DNA of 64,000 nucleotides from contig DASTXR010000131.1 in the NCBI GenBank assembly GCA_035765415.1, positions 16,003-80,002 of the forward strand, written 5' to 3'. Every line of letters begins with the position of its first letter. Within the stretch, counting starts at the first letter, position 1. Source of the DNA: CADEED01 sp035765415. GTDB taxonomy: Bacteria > Pseudomonadota > Gammaproteobacteria > Steroidobacterales > Steroidobacteraceae. The position numbers were made by a program, and so were the translations under genes. Under the pieces are notes generated by a model that ran no database searches, was not told the DNA's origin, and saw only the letters and a program-made list of their open reading frames with translations. Below are positions 19,477 to 28,554 of this stretch, piece by piece.

Positions 19477-21069
19477 TCAGCCGGAAGAGTACTCCGCTAA
19501 ATACTGTTCAAAACTCATTCGATCCGCGGCCTCAATGGACTTCTGCGCCGCCAGCGATTCATCGGCCGCTGCTCTGAACTCGGCCTGTCGCTCGGTGTTA
19601 GGGGGATAAAGCGCCAGGAAATATTCCTTGTGAAGGCGCGACATGCGCAGGCCCAGCTCGAAGAACGATTCGCCCGTGGTTTCGAGCTCGGCCAGCATGC
19701 GTGCCGACGGAGTAAGGGCCACGTCGTGCACCTTGGCCGCCTGCACGGCCAGCGCTGCCGAGAACGGCTTCGCCGGATCGCCGCGGTCGAACACTTCGGC
19801 AATGCCCTGCATGGAGTCGATGAGCTCGCGCGCCCAGCCAGCCATCGAAACCGCCCTGCCATCCCGTTGCAATGTAAGACCGGGCTCACGGCCGCGGCGC
19901 GCCACCGTCACGTGATTCGCGTCGAGCGAATCCTGTTCCGACACGCCGATGGGCTGCGAGTCCTTCATGAGACACAGCGCGAGGAACACCTCGAGAAAAC
20001 GCATCTTGTTCTGGTTCACGCCCACCGGGTCGAAGGCGCTCACGTCGAGCGCCCGCACTTCCACGTATTCGACGCCCGCGCGGCGCAGCGCCTTGGTGGG
20101 ACGTTCGCCCGAACGCGCCACGCGCTTCGGACGAATGAAACTGTAGTACTCGTTCTCGATCTGCAGGATGTTAGCGTTCAGCTGGCGGTATTCCTCGCCG
20201 ACCTTCACGCCTAACTTCTCATACGGCTCGTGCGGAGTGCTGATGGCGCGCGACAGGTCGCGCACGTACTCGTCGAGGCTGTTCACGGACACCGACAGGC
20301 CGGCCTGGTTGCGGTTGCGATAACCGAGATCGCTCATGCGCAGGCTGGTGGCGTAGGGCTCGTACGAGGTGTCTTTCGAGAGGCGCGGCAGCGTCACGTT
20401 GCGCCCGCGCAGGAATGAATTGCACACCACCGGCGAAACGCCGAACAGGTACAGCACCAGCCAGCCGTGGCGGCGATAGTTGCGCAACAGGTGGAAATAT
20501 CGATCGGAGATGAACGGCTGGCCGCGCTCGCGCGACTGCACGATGTCCGGCCACGCGTCCCACATGCGCTCCGGGAACGAGTAGTTGTAATGCACGCCGG
20601 AGATGGCCTGCATCATGCGGCCATAACGCACGCCCAGGCCGTTGCGATACACCGTCTTCATGCGCCCGACGTTCGACTTGCCGAACTGCGCGATGGGAAT
20701 GCTCTCGTCGCCGTCGATGACGGACGGCATCGAAGTGGCCCAGAGCAATTCGTCGCCGAGATGCTGGTAGACGAACTGGTGCAGATCGAGCAGGTATTGC
20801 AGCAGCTCCCAGCTCGTGCGGAACGTCGGCGAGACGAGCTCGATCAGCGCCTCCGAATAATCGGTGGTGATGTTGTCGTTGGTGAGCGCCGAACCGAGCG
20901 CGCGCGGATGCGGCGTCTGGGCGATACGGCCGTCAGGCGTGACGCGCAGCGACTCCCTTTCGACGCCCTTGCGCCCGCCCTGAATGACTTCAGGCTCGCC
21001 GCTGTTGATAAGCGCCGCGAGTGTTTGTTCGAACTTGCGGTCGATGGCGGCGCTCATGGGGCCCGGCAT
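19477..21069 (-). CDS. gshA: Glutamate-cysteine ligase (type I, proteobacterial)
   Basis: 530 residues, close to the ~520 of E. coli GshA. It catalyses the ATP-dependent joining of glutamate and cysteine, the first step of glutathione synthesis. Family landmarks: GRKGVERESLRV near residue 32, NDNITTDYSEALIELVSPTF, the SGVHYNYSFP segment, and YVEVRALDVSAFDPVGV followed by FLEVFLALCL. Two in-frame starts (21069, 21057) are possible; the longer one is given. No gshB is adjacent. It appears to stand alone. Confidence 0.95.
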   Translation of the reverse strand: MPGPMSAAIDRKFEQTLAALINSGEPEVIQGGRKGVERESLRVTPDGRIAQTPHPRALGSALTNDNITTDYSEALIELVSPTFRTSWELLQYLLDLHQFVYQHLGDELLWATSMPSVIDGDESIPIAQFGKSNVGRMKTVYRNGLGVRYGRMMQAISGVHYNYSFPERMWDAWPDIVQSRERGQPFISDRYFHLLRNYRRHGWLVLYLFGVSPVVCNSFLRGRNVTLPRLSKDTSYEPYATSLRMSDLGYRNRNQAGLSVSVNSLDEYVRDLSRAISTPHEPYEKLGVKVGEEYRQLNANILQIENEYYSFIRPKRVARSGERPTKALRRAGVEYVEVRALDVSAFDPVGVNQNKMRFLEVFLALCLMKDSQPIGVSEQDSLDANHVTVARRGREPGLTLQRDGRAVSMAGWARELIDSMQGIAEVFDRGDPAKPFSAALAVQAAKVHDVALTPSARMLAELETTGESFFELGLRMSRLHKEYFLALYPPNTERQAEFRAAADESLAAQKSIEAADRMSFEQYLAEYSSG

Positions 21070-21116
21070 CTTGCCGGTACGGCCTCATGGTCGCAATCAG
21101 CCAATGGAGAGAGAGG

Positions 21117-21773
21117 TCAGGGGGTGGCGTTGGTTTGGACGCGCAGCACCTGCTCCGCCTCACAATAACGGCGAAGGGCGACTAGCATCTCGGGCAACTC
21201 GCGCTTGAAGGTCGAGCGCGCCAGCCAGTTTGGAACGAAGCCCGGCGGGTCGATATAGACGCGATAACGCAGCAGCGTCCGCTCGCCATTGGCTGCCGGT
21301 TCGAACTCCCAGATGCCCTCGTTGGCCTTGAAGTCCCCGCTGACCTGGCGAAACGAAATGCTTCGGTCGGTGACGAACTCGGCGCGGGATACATAACGAA
21401 GCCGGGGCGCATACCAGCCGAAGTCGATCTCCTGCTCCACCAGGGCCCAGCTCGCATCGGGGGCCTGTTCGCGGATTCGGCACAAGCGAAGATTCGGCAC
21501 GAACTTGGCGGCATCCGCACAGCGGGCCATGGACTGGAACACCACCGCGGGAGGCGCGTTGATGAGCATTGCCGCCCGCGCGGTGCCGCGGCGGGCGCCC
21601 GGCTCGAGATTGGCCCGAATGACGACCTCGCCATTCTCGACGCGTTTGAGCTCGGCAGGCGTGAGCTCGAAGTCCGCCGCCCATGCGCTCCCGGCGCAGG
21701 CCAGCCCAAGGCCGAGAACCGCTGCCATCCATTGCGGTGCGCAAATCATGGTTGACGATATCCCATACTTCAT
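21117..21773 (-). CDS. Secreted SRPBCC/START-like protein
   Basis: 218 residues with an N-terminal signal peptide (hydrophobic residues ~14-32, cleaving near SAWA-ADFE). The remainder looks like an SRPBCC/polyketide-cyclase fold: APPAVVFQSMARCADAAKFVPNL (first helix pair), RLRYVSRAEFVTDRSISFRQVSGDFKANEGIWEFEP (central sheet) and a C-terminal helix. Such proteins bind hydrophobic ligands in a deep pocket. A periplasmic location is unusual but known. No ligand can be inferred. It lies 47 bp upstream of gshA on the same strand and may be its operon leader. Confidence 0.7.
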   Translation of the reverse strand: MKYGISSTMICAPQWMAAVLGLGLACAGSAWAADFELTPAELKRVENGEVVIRANLEPGARRGTARAAMLINAPPAVVFQSMARCADAAKFVPNLRLCRIREQAPDASWALVEQEIDFGWYAPRLRYVSRAEFVTDRSISFRQVSGDFKANEGIWEFEPAANGERTLLRYRVYIDPPGFVPNWLARSTFKRELPEMLVALRRYCEAEQVLRVQTNATP

Positions 21774-21904
21774 GAGTGCCGTCTGCAGGCCAATCGGTTC
21801 AAAGGGATAGGTCAGCGGGCCTGGGCTCGCGGATCGGCCGTCCGGCCTGCGTATTTCGGTTTTTGTTCATTGTCGGTTAAGCGAGTTCGGCCTATTGTCC
21901 GGCC

Positions 21905-22249
21905 ATGAAACGTGTACTTGCCGTGCTGGTGTTCGGCCTCCTGGCCTCGTCCCCGGCATTCGCGTTTCGCTGCGGCACCAAGCTCGTGAGCGAAGGCGAT
22001 TCGCGCGCCGAAGTTGCCCACAAGTGCGGCGAACCCACCGACGTGGTGAACCAGCGCAGCGTGTTCCGCCGCCCGGTGATCTGGGGTTATGGCCGCCACC
22101 GGTCGCAGTTCATCGGCGAGGACTACATCGAAGTGCCCGTCGAAACCTGGCTGTACAACCTCGGGCCTAACAAGCTCATGCGTCGCGTCCGATTCGAAGG
22201 CGGTTACGTCGTCGAAATAGAGACGCTGGGGTATGGGTATAACCAATAG
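21905..22249 (+). CDS. DUF2845 family secreted protein
   Basis: 114 residues with a clear signal peptide (MKRVLAVLVFGLLASSPAFA). The mature part FRCGTKLVSEGDSRAEVAHKCGEPTDV matches the DUF2845 pattern: two cysteines and a GxP turn, resembling small SmpA/OmlA-like folds, then a C-terminal strand RRVRFEGGYVVEIETLGYG. Function unknown. It has its own promoter region and ends 4 bp before a large hairpin that may terminate it. Confidence 0.75.
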   Translation: MKRVLAVLVFGLLASSPAFAFRCGTKLVSEGDSRAEVAHKCGEPTDVVNQRSVFRRPVIWGYGRHRSQFIGEDYIEVPVETWLYNLGPNKLMRRVRFEGGYVVEIETLGYGYNQ

Positions 22250-22253
22250 AAGT

Positions 22254-22340
22254 ATGGGGGCAGCCCCCGTTTCCCGGCAAAAGGGGTCAGTCCTCAAAGA
22301 GGGCTGACCCCTTTTGCTAGGAAACGGGGGCTGCCCCCAT
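22254..22340. repeat. Long two-part inverted repeat between convergent genes
   Basis: Outer arms of 20 bp match perfectly (22254-22273 with 22321-22340). An inner stem of 17 bp (22279-22295 with 22299-22315) contains one T.G pair and a 3-nt loop. The two are separated by a 5-nt internal loop on each side. The inner arm carries GGGGTCAG/CTGACCCC, a core that recurs at 54962-54986. It lies exactly between two convergent genes and so can act as a bidirectional terminator. Its size and its shared core suggest a mobile REP/MITE-like element. Confidence 0.85.
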
Positions 22341-22341
22341 T

Positions 22342-24123
22342 CTATTTCACTGCCCTCGGCCTGCTCTTGCCCTCGATCCAGCGATCGACCTTCGCGGTCA
22401 GCACATTCATGGGCACCGCGCCGTCACGCAGGATCTGGCTGTGAAATTCGCGAACGTCGAATGAAGGGCCGAGCTGGGTCTGCGCGCGGGCGCGCAGCGC
22501 GCTGATGTGCAGCTGGCCCAACTTGTAACCCAATGCCTGGCCTGGCCAGACAATGTAACGCTCCACTTCGGCGGTGACGTCGCTCTCGGCGAGCGAGGAA
22601 TTGTCGAGCATGTATTTGATGGCCTGCTCGCGCGTCCACCCTTTCGAATGCAGCCCGGTGTCCACCACCAGGCGCATCGCCCGCAGCATTTCATCGGACA
22701 ACCGGCCGTACCACTGGTACGGATCGGTGAACACACCGAGCTCCTTGCCGATGGATTCCGCGTACAGCGCCCAGCCTTCCGAATAGGACACGTAGCCGTT
22801 GAAGCGGCGGATGCGCGGCAGATCGGTGAGCTCCTGCTGGATGGAAATCTGGAAATGGTGGCCCGGCGACGCTTCGTGCAGCGACAGCGTTTCGAGACCG
22901 AAGCGCGGCTGCGCCTTGAGGTTGTGCGTGTTGATGTAAAAGATGCCCGGGCGTTTGCCATCGGGCGACGCGGACTGGTAGGACGCGCCGGCCGCCGACG
23001 CTGCACGAAACGCCTCGACGGCGCGGATCTCGTAGTCCGCCTTCGGAAAATCGGCGAACAGTTTCGGCAGCAGCGAATCGATGCGCCGCTTCACGCCGCG
23101 ATAGGCGTCCAGCAGCTCGTCTTCGGTCTGGAAGTAGAACCGCGGGTCTTCCTCGAGCGTCTTGAAGAACGCGTCGAGGTCGCCGGCGAAGCCCACCTGG
23201 TTTTTCACGGCGAGCATTTCACCGCGGATCCGCGCGACTTCCGCGAGGCCCAGGCGGTGAATTTCGTCGGCGGTCATGTCCATGGTGGTGGCGCCGTGGA
23301 TGCGCCAGCGATACCAGCCCTGGCCGTCGGGCAGTTCCGTCCACGCCACCGTGGTGCGCGCCGCGGGTAGATAGTGGCGCTCGATGAAATCCGCGAGCCG
23401 CGAATACGCGGGCAGCACCTCCCCGGTGAGCGCGGCGGAATAGGCGTTGCTGATGCGCTCGCGTTCCCTGGCCGGGATTTCCGCCGGCATTGCCTTGATG
23501 GGCGCCCAGAAGATGTTGTCGGTGAGGTTGGCGGTGACGATTTCGCGCAGCTGCGGCACCACCTTGCTCATGGCCGGCCGCGGCAGCGTGATGCCGCGCG
23601 CCATGCCCTCGCGCATCATGTCGATGGCGCCGTCGGCCCAGCGCGGGAACTGCCGCACGCGCGCGAGGAACCGGTCGTAGTCCTTCGCCGTGGCGAACGG
23701 CTGCGGGCCGGTGCCGGAGCCATACACGGCCAGATCCATGGGCAGGCCGCTCATCTGGTTGAGCGGCATCAGCTCTTCGGGATATTTGCGGCCCTCGAGC
23801 GCAATCTCGCGTTCGCTCACGAATATGTCGTAGGTGATGCGCGCCGTGGGCGAAAGCGCGGTGGGGTCGATGCGCCGCGCGCGTTCGAGGAAAGCCTGAT
23901 CGAGAGCATGCTGGCGTTCGCGAAAGCCGGGGCTGGTGGTTTCGTCGAGCCGGTCGTCATAGCGGGAATCGCCGATGGAGGTCGCGGCCATCGGCAACAG
24001 TTCGAGCTGCCGATCGAAATACTCTTCGACCAGCGCGTTGAGCGCGGATTCAGGCGTACGGGGCGCAGGCGGACCAGCGCAGGCGCCGAGCACTGCAGTC
24101 GCTAACAGGAAAAGCTTTTTCAT
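22342..24123 (-). CDS. DUF885 family lipoprotein (putative metallopeptidase)
   Basis: 593 residues from the ATG at 24123. The N-terminus MKKLFLLATAVLGACAG is a lipoprotein signal (LGAC lipobox). The long all-helical body ends with the family motif HEASPGHHF (~residue 416), which resembles the zinc-binding HExxH of gluzincin peptidases and occurs in DUF885 proteins. Some relatives have been annotated as dipeptidases or peptidases; activity here is inferred. Convergent with the DUF2845 gene across the long hairpin. Confidence 0.88.
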   Translation of the reverse strand: MKKLFLLATAVLGACAGPPAPRTPESALNALVEEYFDRQLELLPMAATSIGDSRYDDRLDETTSPGFRERQHALDQAFLERARRIDPTALSPTARITYDIFVSEREIALEGRKYPEELMPLNQMSGLPMDLAVYGSGTGPQPFATAKDYDRFLARVRQFPRWADGAIDMMREGMARGITLPRPAMSKVVPQLREIVTANLTDNIFWAPIKAMPAEIPARERERISNAYSAALTGEVLPAYSRLADFIERHYLPAARTTVAWTELPDGQGWYRWRIHGATTMDMTADEIHRLGLAEVARIRGEMLAVKNQVGFAGDLDAFFKTLEEDPRFYFQTEDELLDAYRGVKRRIDSLLPKLFADFPKADYEIRAVEAFRAASAAGASYQSASPDGKRPGIFYINTHNLKAQPRFGLETLSLHEASPGHHFQISIQQELTDLPRIRRFNGYVSYSEGWALYAESIGKELGVFTDPYQWYGRLSDEMLRAMRLVVDTGLHSKGWTREQAIKYMLDNSSLAESDVTAEVERYIVWPGQALGYKLGQLHISALRARAQTQLGPSFDVREFHSQILRDGAVPMNVLTAKVDRWIEGKSRPRAVK

Positions 24124-24276
24124 GGCGGGATGGTAGCAGGGCACCTCGACGCTTCAGGGCGGCCCGCCGCTGTGTTCGCGCCGAAATGCGCATTTGGTAC
24201 GCCGCGGCGAATCAATGACTTTCTCGCGGGTCCTAGGTCCGGCACTCACAAAGCCTTAACCTACGACCCTATAACT

Positions 24277-24957
24277 ATGTCACCCGCCATCCTCATCGCC
24301 GACGATCACCCGCTGTTTCGCGAGGCGCTCAAGCTCGCCATCACCCAGGCTTTCGGCGGAGCACGCACCTTCGAAGCCGACACGGTCGACTCGCTGCTCG
24401 CGACGCTGCACGCAAATCCGGAAATCGACCTGCTGCTGCTCGACCTCGGCATGCCGGGTGCGCACGGTTTTTCGGGCCTCATCCAGGTTCGCGCGCACTA
24501 CCCGTCGGTGCCCGTGGTGGTCATTTCCGGCCGCGAAGACCTGGACATCGCGCAACGCACGCTGGCGCACGGAGCCGCGGCCTTCATCGCCAAATCCGCG
24601 GCCGTGCCCACCATCATCGACGCCTTGCAGACCATCCTGCAGGGCGGAGTCTGGAGTCCGCCGGACATGGTGCCGGCCGGCGGCGCGCGCAGTCACGACG
24701 TGAACCCGGACGAAGCCGCCGCCGCGCGCCGCGTGGCCAGCCTCACGCCGCAGCAGTTCCGGGTCCTGTCCATGTTGTGCTCGGGCCAGTCGAACAAGCG
24801 CATCGCCCTGCAGCTGCAGGTGTCCGAAGCCACTGTGAAGGCGCACATGACGGCCATCCTCGAAAAGATGGGCGCCGAAAATCGAACGCAGGCCGTGTTG
24901 ATCGCGCAGCGCCTGGCGCTGCATCAGTTCGCGCCGCCCGTCGAAGAGGACACCTGA
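24277..24957 (+). CDS. LuxR-family response regulator (CrbR/ErdR-like)
   Basis: 226 residues. Receiver domain (~1-120) with acidic pocket ADDH and phospho-acceptor D56 in LLLLDLGMPG; C-terminal LuxR-type helix-turn-helix (~155-215, LTPQQFRVLSMLCSGQSNKRIALQLQVSEATVKAHMTAILEKMG). The gene converges on, and overlaps by 34 bp, an SSF-fused hybrid histidine kinase. That partner pairing is the hallmark of CrbSR/MxtR-ErdR systems, which control acetyl-CoA synthetase and acetate or alcohol use in Vibrio and Pseudomonas. The acs gene at ~51 kb in this window is a plausible target (inference). Confidence 0.88.
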   Translation: MSPAILIADDHPLFREALKLAITQAFGGARTFEADTVDSLLATLHANPEIDLLLLDLGMPGAHGFSGLIQVRAHYPSVPVVVISGREDLDIAQRTLAHGAAAFIAKSAAVPTIIDALQTILQGGVWSPPDMVPAGGARSHDVNPDEAAAARRVASLTPQQFRVLSMLCSGQSNKRIALQLQVSEATVKAHMTAILEKMGAENRTQAVLIAQRLALHQFAPPVEEDT

Positions 24958-27900
24958 TTCGAGCGCTCGAGCCTGTCCACCAGCGCCGCGATCAACGCGC
25001 GCAACGCGGCGGGGCGCACCGGCTTGCGCAGCACGGGAAATCCCAGCTTGTCGGCCCGGAGCACCAGCTTTTCGGTGGCATCGGCGGTGAGCAGCGCGCC
25101 GGCGCGTCGCTGGCCGGCGGGCGCTCCGCGCACCAGCCGCTCTAACAACTCGAGGCCCGCGGGCCGGTTCTGCAGGTGAAAGTCCGCCAGCACGATATCG
25201 ATGTGCTGTTCGGCGCCGAGCGCCAGCGCCGCCTCCGGTGAAGCCACGGCCAGTACGCGGAAGCCCCAGCGCGCCAGCAGCTCGCGCAGTCCGTCCAGAG
25301 TGGCGGCATCGTCGTCGATGCACAGGATTCTCGCGGTGGGCGACGAGCCCGCGGACTCGCCGATCCTGTGTTCGGTGAGCTCGCTGAAACTCGCCGCGGC
25401 CCCGGCGCCGGCCCGCGGCACACGAATGCCGAAAATGCTGCCGCGCTCCGGCGTGGACACGAGCGTGAGCGTGCTGTCGAGGATCACCGAGATGCGCTCG
25501 CAGATCGACAATCCCAGCCCCAGGCCCTTTTCTCCCCACGGCGATGGCTGATCGAGCCTGCGGAATTCTTCGAATATGGCGCGCCGGTTTTCCGCGGTGA
25601 TTCCCGGCCCCGTGTCGATCACCTGGAGCTCGACGGTCTTGCCGTCATCACGGCGCCGCGCGCCCAGCACCACGCTGCCCGTCTGCGTATAACGCAGCGC
25701 GTTGCCGATGAAATTCTGCAGAACGCGCCGGAGCAGGCGCGGATCGGAGCGCACACGCAGCCGCGTGCGAACGAACGAGAGGCGGATGCCGCGTTGTGCC
25801 GCGACCGGCGCGAACTGCTTCAGCAGGGAGTTCAGCAGATCGCCGACGTCGAACTCCGTGATCTCCGCGCGCACGCCGCCGGCATCGAGGCGCGAGATGT
25901 CGAGCAGTCCTTCCAGCAGGTCGCCGGCCGCGGCCAGCGAGTTGTCGACGCTGTCGGCGAGTCCGCGCAGATCTCCGTCCTGGCCGGCACGGCTGCGCAG
26001 CGCGGCGTTGAACAGCCGCGCGGCGCCGAGCGGCTGCAGCAGATCGTGGCTCGCGGCAACGACGAAGCGGGTCTTCGACTGGTTGGCCTGCTCCGCCTGC
26101 GCCACCGCGGCCGCGAGCTGGCGAGTGCGCTCCTCGACGCGCAGCTCCAGGGTTTCGTTGATTTCGCGCAGGCTCTCTTCGGTGCGTTTGTGGCTCGTGA
26201 CGTCGCTGAACGTGGTGACGAATCCGCCGTCGGGCAGCGGCTGGCCTCGCAGCTCGATCACCCGGCCATCGGAACGGCGCCGTTCCGAGGTGTGCACGGA
26301 ACCGGCGCGCATGAACGCGAGGCGCTTGCGCACCTGCGTTTCCACGTCGCCCGGCCCGCACCAGCCGCGGCCGGCGTTGAACCGGATCAGCTCTTCCACC
26401 GACTTGCCTGCGAATACGAACCCGGGCGGATACGCGAACAGATCGAGGTAGCGCTGATTCCAGGCCACGAGGCGCATCTCCGCGTTCACCACGCAAACCC
26501 CCTGCGGCATGTTGTCCATCATGGTTTCGAGCAGCTCGCGATTGAAACGCAGCTTCTGCGACGCTTCGTCGAACAGCGTGACGATTTCGGCGAGCTCGAT
26601 GCCGGCGCCGCGCAGCGCGCTGGTCAGCACCAGGCGGGCCGACGACGCGCCGAGCGCGCCCGACAAATCGCGTTCCAGCGACTGCAGCAGCGCCAGATCG
26701 GCGCGCTCTTCGGCGAACACATGGCGCTTGAGCTCGCGCGAGCGCCTCTCGAGCAGGCGCCGTGCGGCCGGAGCTCCTAACAACCTCTCCGCGAGCAGCA
26801 GCAGGTCGCCGACCGTGGCGCCGCCCGGCAGCAGTTGCCCGCCCCGGCTGCCCGGAAACCCTTCGAGCAGCCGCGCTCCCGCCACGCGCAGCCGCTCGCC
26901 GATCGCGGGCCGGTAGCGCAGCGACAGCGCGACCATGACGGCGACGTTCGCCGCGAGCGACCAGAACACGCCGTGCGAAAAATGGTCGGGAAAACTCACA
27001 CCGAACAACGTGCGCGGCGCCAGCCACGCGAGGCCGAACGGACCCTCCGTCAACCAGCCCGGTGGCGTGTCGCCGTCGGTCACGATGACGGGCAACAACA
27101 GCGTGTAGAACCAGATGACGAAGCCGGCGGCGAGTCCGCCCGTGACGCCGGCGCGGCTCGCACCCTGCCAGTAAACCGCGGCGATGATGGCGGGGCCGAA
27201 CTGCGAAACCGCGGCCAGGGACAACGTGCCGATGGACGCGAGCGTGGGCGCGTTCGGCGACAGGTGGAAGAATCCGTAGGCGCCTAACAAAACGCAGAGG
27301 ATGGCCACGCGGCGCACCCACAGGATCATGGCCGGTGATGCGACGCTCTCGCCCATCGACGTCAGCCGCCAGCGCCACAACATCGGCAGCACCAGGTCGT
27401 TGCTGATCATGGTCGCCAGCGCGACGCTTGCGACGATGACCATGCCGGTGGCCGCGGCGAAGCCGCCCAGGTACGCGAACAGCGCCAGCCACTCCTGTCC
27501 GGCCGCGAGCGGAATCCACAGGACCAGCGCGTCGGTATTCGGCGCGCTGCGGCCCGCGGCGTCGAGCGGCAATGACGCGGCGACGATGGGGATGACCACG
27601 ACGCTGAGCAGCACCAGATATCCGCCGAACCACCAGCGCGCGGGGCGCACGTCGGCGACGTCCGCGCATTCGACCACGCCCATGTGAAATTGCCGCGGCA
27701 GGCAGAAGAATGCGAAGAGAGCCGTCAGCGCCTGCGCGAAGAACATCGAGGGCTGCGTGAATTCCTCGGGGATGTGCCGCAGCGCGGTGACCATCGGCGC
27801 GGGGCTGTCGAGCGTGGTCAGCGCGAACAGGCTCACCGCCGCGAGCGCCACGAGCTTGAACACCGACTCGGCGGCGATGGCGAGCACCATGCCCGGATGA

Positions 27901-28466
27901 TGCTCGGTGGCGTCGATGCCGCGCGTGCCGAACAGGATGGCGAACAGCGCGAGCATGAGCGCGACGCCGAGCGTGGTGTCCTGGTACCAGTGGGGAGTAA
28001 CGCCCGGAGGCTTTGCCGTGAGCACATCGATGCTCATCGAGATGGCGGTGAGCTGCAGCGCAATGTACGGAATGATCGCCGTGAGCGCGATGACGGTGAC
28101 CAGCACCGCGATGCGGCGCGACCGCCCGAAGCGCGCCGACAGGAAGTCGGAGATCGACGTGGCGTTCTGGTGCTTGGCCAACCTTATTAGACGTTCGTAG
28201 AACCTGATGCCGAAGGCGAGCAGCACCAGCGGCCCGAAATAGCCGGCGATGTACAAGAGGCCATCCAGCTTCGCGGTGCCCGCCGCGCCGTAGAAGGTCC
28301 AGCTCGATCCGTAGACACCGAGAGCGAAGCTGTAGATCAGCACGCGGAATCGGGGATTCTCCGGATAGACCTTGGTGCGATCGCCCCACCACGCAATGGC
28401 GAACAGGCCGGCCATGTACACCAGCGACGCTGCAGCCAAAACCCAGCCTGAAACGGTCGTCGTCAT
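24924..28466 (-). CDS. Hybrid sensor histidine kinase with Na+/solute symporter domain (CrbS-like)
   Basis: 1,180 residues. Domain order: SSF-type solute-symporter membrane domain with about 13 segments (~1-500), a linker, a PAS domain (~640-750, MPQGVCVVNAEMRLVAWNQRYLDLF), coiled coil, HisKA with H-box ASHDLLQPLGAARL (~residue 805), HATPase with N-box FIGNALRYT and GLGLGLSICERI, and a C-terminal receiver with phospho-acceptor in IVLADFHLQNRP (~1092). Such proteins sense or respond to transported solutes, notably acetate or histidine. The convergent LuxR-type regulator is its likely partner. The 3' ends overlap by 34 bp, so the two transcripts are antisense there. Confidence 0.93.
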   Translation of the reverse strand: MTTTVSGWVLAAASLVYMAGLFAIAWWGDRTKVYPENPRFRVLIYSFALGVYGSSWTFYGAAGTAKLDGLLYIAGYFGPLVLLAFGIRFYERLIRLAKHQNATSISDFLSARFGRSRRIAVLVTVIALTAIIPYIALQLTAISMSIDVLTAKPPGVTPHWYQDTTLGVALMLALFAILFGTRGIDATEHHPGMVLAIAAESVFKLVALAAVSLFALTTLDSPAPMVTALRHIPEEFTQPSMFFAQALTALFAFFCLPRQFHMGVVECADVADVRPARWWFGGYLVLLSVVVIPIVAASLPLDAAGRSAPNTDALVLWIPLAAGQEWLALFAYLGGFAAATGMVIVASVALATMISNDLVLPMLWRWRLTSMGESVASPAMILWVRRVAILCVLLGAYGFFHLSPNAPTLASIGTLSLAAVSQFGPAIIAAVYWQGASRAGVTGGLAAGFVIWFYTLLLPVIVTDGDTPPGWLTEGPFGLAWLAPRTLFGVSFPDHFSHGVFWSLAANVAVMVALSLRYRPAIGERLRVAGARLLEGFPGSRGGQLLPGGATVGDLLLLAERLLGAPAARRLLERRSRELKRHVFAEERADLALLQSLERDLSGALGASSARLVLTSALRGAGIELAEIVTLFDEASQKLRFNRELLETMMDNMPQGVCVVNAEMRLVAWNQRYLDLFAYPPGFVFAGKSVEELIRFNAGRGWCGPGDVETQVRKRLAFMRAGSVHTSERRRSDGRVIELRGQPLPDGGFVTTFSDVTSHKRTEESLREINETLELRVEERTRQLAAAVAQAEQANQSKTRFVVAASHDLLQPLGAARLFNAALRSRAGQDGDLRGLADSVDNSLAAAGDLLEGLLDISRLDAGGVRAEITEFDVGDLLNSLLKQFAPVAAQRGIRLSFVRTRLRVRSDPRLLRRVLQNFIGNALRYTQTGSVVLGARRRDDGKTVELQVIDTGPGITAENRRAIFEEFRRLDQPSPWGEKGLGLGLSICERISVILDSTLTLVSTPERGSIFGIRVPRAGAGAAASFSELTEHRIGESAGSSPTARILCIDDDAATLDGLRELLARWGFRVLAVASPEAALALGAEQHIDIVLADFHLQNRPAGLELLERLVRGAPAGQRRAGALLTADATEKLVLRADKLGFPVLRKPVRPAALRALIAALVDRLERSNQVSSSTGGAN

Positions 28467-28554
28467 TTAGTTGAGTAGACGATAGTCCAATTTTTGTGCG
28501 CGCGTTCCCGAACGTATTCTCGACCGCCCGAAGAATTCCAACGAAGGGGGAATC

